Made by a program: the position numbers and the translations under genes. The notes beneath the pieces were generated by a model, which worked only from the letters and a program-made list of their open reading frames with translations, was not told where the DNA came from and made no database searches. A DNA stretch of 10,613 nucleotides from Monoraphidium neglectum (taxonomy: Eukaryota; Chlorophyta; Chlorophyceae; Sphaeropleales; Selenastraceae): NCBI RefSeq assembly GCF_000611645.1, contig NW_014011559.1, positions 1 through 10,613 on the forward strand, given 5' to 3'. Positions 8,409-10,613 of this stretch are shown piece after piece. Position 1 is the stretch's first letter. Each line of letters opens with the position of its first letter.

Positions 8409-10269
8409 ATGGTCGCGGTCGCCGGTGTCGGCTGTGGATCAACGCAACTCTCGTGCACTAGGTAACGCCGCCGGGCACCCCGATGGCGGCTCCAGTTTGA
8501 CTTGCGGATCTTTGCAGGTTCTGCACGGCCTGCGGCGTATGCAGCAGCAATCCGCACCAGTCGGCTCATGCGCCGATCAATGTTCACGCCCTCTACGCAT
8601 CGACTTATCATGTTCCTGGCGCAGGCTCGTCAGCAGCGATCGCTGGCGTGTGCTGGGTCATGTGCAGCAGCAGCATCATCCTGTGAGAGCCTTGCGCGGG
8701 CCGCAGTACGCAGCCGCAGCAACACATCCCTGACCCTGTGCGCGCAGCTGCATGCAGGGACGCCCCGCACAGCGCCCTGCACGCACGGCCACCGCCGCTG
8801 CCGCCGGACCCCCGCAGTTGCACACGCTCGCATCCATCCACGCCTCGGAAAGCCTCTAACCAAGCCCCCTTCTCCGATTTCCCCCCCCCTGCGACAGCCT
8901 CAACAAGCAAGTTCTCTCGCACCATGGGTTCAAGGCGGTCAACTCCCTCTTGGCGTACCACTGCCTCATCGCGGTCGCGCTGCTGAGGGGCGCCGCGGCG
9001 CTTGGTCTGGTGGAGATCGCGCCCCTGACGCGCGACGTGCTGCGGCTGTGGCTGCCCCTGAATTTCATATTCGTGGGGATGCTGGCGACGGCTTTCAAGT
9101 CGCTGGGGCTGGTGCGAAGCGGGCCGCGGGGCGGCCGCAAGGGGTCGCAGAGCCAGCGGCGGCTGCAGCGGCAATGGCAACAGTGGCAGCCGCGGGAGTG
9201 GGGAGGGTGGAGCGGTGCGGGTCCTGCGTGCGGCGTCGCAAGCAGCGCAGTTACCAGCGCCGGCGGGCTGCGCGGCATGTCACTCGGTCCTTGCGCACTG
9301 CGGACGCAGCGGGACACTGGAGGGATTCGCAGCCTCTCGAGGGCACACAAGACACGCCTCCGCCCAAAGCCCTTCGCCCCCACGACACCTGCGCCGCCGC
9401 CTGCCCAACTTCCACCCGTCCACCTGGCAGCTGGGCGTGGGCGTCATGTCGCTGCTGAAAAACCTGACCAACATATTCATCATAGCCGGGGACTATGTGA
9501 TGATGGGCCGCACGTACACGTGGCATGTATACGCCTGCCTGCTGTTGATGCTCGCCACCGCGGCCGGCGGCGCGGCGACCGACGCGGCTTTCTCGCCGGC
9601 GGGCTACGCGTGGCAGCTGCTCAACTGCCTGCTCACGGGTGGGTGGGGGTCGGCAGGGCCGCGGCTGGCCGGCGCCGCTCGCCGCGGGGGTCGTGCGCAG
9701 AGCCGCGACGCATCCCGTCAGAGGTGGGGCAACCTGGGCGCTCCCAAGCGGCTCTGACAAGTTGTAATCGTGTGAGCCATTACATGGTTAACTGAGAGGC
9801 GATGTCTTGATGCGATGGGCCCGCTGCACCCCCCCGACCAACGCAGCCGCCTACGCGCTGTACCTGAGCCACGTGACTCAGCGCCTGTCGTCGTCAGCGG
9901 GCCCCTCCGGCCGCCGCGTGAACGAGGCCAGGTGCGGGCTTGCGCGGTTCCTCGCGGTGCCATGAGGCGCCACGAGCGATCAGTAGCTTGCGCACCGCCG
10001 CCCCGCAAATCGAACGCCCAAACGCCGGCCCTGCATGCAAGAGCTGCGAACGCAAATTCCGCGCAGTGCTCTTCCCACCAACCCTGATGGCCGCCGCGGC
10101 TTCCCGCCGACTTCCACCCGTGCCGCGCGCGCGTGTCACCTGGCGGGGTGCGTGCAGCATGTCCTATTACAACAACCTCCTGAGCATACCCCTGGCGGCG
10201 TTCCTAATGCTGTTTGGGGAGATCCATACCGTTTGGAGGGAGCCGGCGTTGTCAAGCGCGTCGTTCCAC
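8409..10269 (+). CDS. GDP-mannose / nucleotide-sugar transporter (GONST/VRG4-like), 5' and middle part
   Basis: Golgi antiporter family importing nucleotide sugars in exchange for the nucleoside monophosphate. Exons: 8409-8461, 8518-8682, 8898-9111, 9431-9638, 9847-9931, 10158-10269, then a GTAAGG donor at 10270; 279 residues so far of the usual 330-380. Phases 2,2,0,1,2,0 are consistent. Family blocks: AGVCWVMCSSSIILLNK across the exon 2/3 join (first membrane helix), WLPLNFIFVGMLATAFKSLGL, VMSLLKNLTNIFIIAGDY (149-166), GYAWQLLNCLLTAAYALYLS (across exons 4/5), and SMSYYNNLLSIP, where YYNN (245-248) matches the FYNN motif of yeast Vrg4. The GALNK substrate motif and last helices lie beyond the window, so the sugar is not established. 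The N terminus is uncertain: ATG 8409 has a good context (AAACCATGG) and joins in phase, but needs a 56-bp intron. An acceptor at 8624 with another first exon is an alternative. Exons 3 to 6 are secure. Confidence 0.88.
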
Positions 10270-10273
10270 GTAA

Positions 10274-10402
10274 GGAGCCTGGGGGGGGGGGGAAGGAGGA
10301 GAGGGGGTGGATATGGGCGTGGGTGGCATGTGTGGGAGAGTGGGGAGAGAGGGAGGGATGGATAGAACAGGGCAGCCAGGGAGGTGCGAGGGCGCACGCA
10401 CG

Positions 10403-10448
<46 letters not shown>

Positions 10449-10613
10449 GGCATGTAGGTGCTTGCGTGTATGCGCGTGTGTTCGCGCACGTTTGTTTGCA
10501 CAATGGAACACCTGCAATACAAGCACTCCCATGGGTTGGACCATCTCTGCATGAAACTCAACACCCCGATCCATCCCCTCTCCCTCGCCTTTAGCTCCGC
10601 CACCGAGCCCGCC
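10274..10613 (+). other. Last visible transporter intron, running to the right edge
   Basis: Begins with donor GTAAGG at 10270, then a ten-G run at about 10280-10290 and GGAGG-rich sequence to about 10385. A pyrimidine-rich acceptor CTCGCCTTTAG ends at 10594. The 19 bases after it are too few to test against the family, and the phase-0 reading gives an arginine-rich start unlike the expected helix, so the next exon may begin further right. Confidence 0.55.
10405..10445. repeat. (TG)n microsatellite in transporter intron
   Basis: About 20 uninterrupted TG units, followed by a looser TG/CG-rich stretch to about 10500. It lies inside an intron and is about the same length as the AC tract in the KCS intron, read on the opposite strand. 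Expected to be polymorphic between isolates. Confidence 0.97.

Noticed and set aside
9763..9767. Second TGTAA on the + strand
   Set aside because: It lies inside the transporter intron 9639-9846, with coding exons continuing on both sides, so it is not the gene's poly(A) signal.
8950..9795. 281-codon + strand open frame across the transporter
   Set aside because: Only the first 54 codons match the transporter family. After the GTGCGA donor at 9112 it becomes Arg/Gln/Pro-rich intron sequence, and the true reading resumes at 9431 in another frame.

Overview
This window looks like nuclear DNA of a GC-rich green alga. The evidence is intron-dense genes with GT-AG junctions (many GTGCG/GTGAG donors), third positions dominated by G and C, Ala/Gly low-complexity inserts inside conserved enzymes, dinucleotide tracts in introns, and a TGTAA poly(A)-type motif after one stop codon. 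The 3-ketoacyl-CoA synthase and GONST-like transporter are plant-lineage families. Species cannot be fixed from the sequence; trebouxiophyte or chlorophycean is inference.

Layout, left to right. (1) 265-1385 (+): last three exons of a 3-ketoacyl-CoA synthase, the condensing enzyme of very-long-chain fatty acid elongation; its 5' part, with the catalytic Cys, lies outside. (2) 1386-2781: no recognisable gene, two GC palindromes, a purine-pyrimidine tract; it must hold the 3' UTRs of two convergent genes. (3) 3255-2782 (-): an intact 157-aa single-exon frame resembling small uncharacterised bacterial, mainly actinobacterial, proteins, a candidate horizontally acquired gene. (4) 3256-3688: a 433-bp divergent promoter. 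(5) 3689-7544 (+): a complete nine-exon GH37 trehalase of 670 aa, every junction phase-consistent, both catalytic residues present. (6) 7545-8408: trehalase 3' UTR with TGTAA, then upstream sequence of the next gene and an unexplained minus-strand hydrophobic frame. (7) 8409-10269 (+), running off the right edge: six exons of a GDP-mannose/nucleotide-sugar transporter of the GONST/VRG4 type. The last intron carries a G-run and a (TG)n tract.

The genes do not form a pathway or operon: lipid elongation, trehalose hydrolysis and Golgi sugar-nucleotide transport are ordinary functions placed side by side. The least ordinary items are the intronless bacterial-type gene sharing a promoter region with trehalase, and the long inserts in the trehalase. 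I see no mobile element, CRISPR array, tRNA or rRNA, and no convincing new multi-gene system. Exon models were built by hand from frame, splice dinucleotides and remembered family motifs; no search or transcript data were available.
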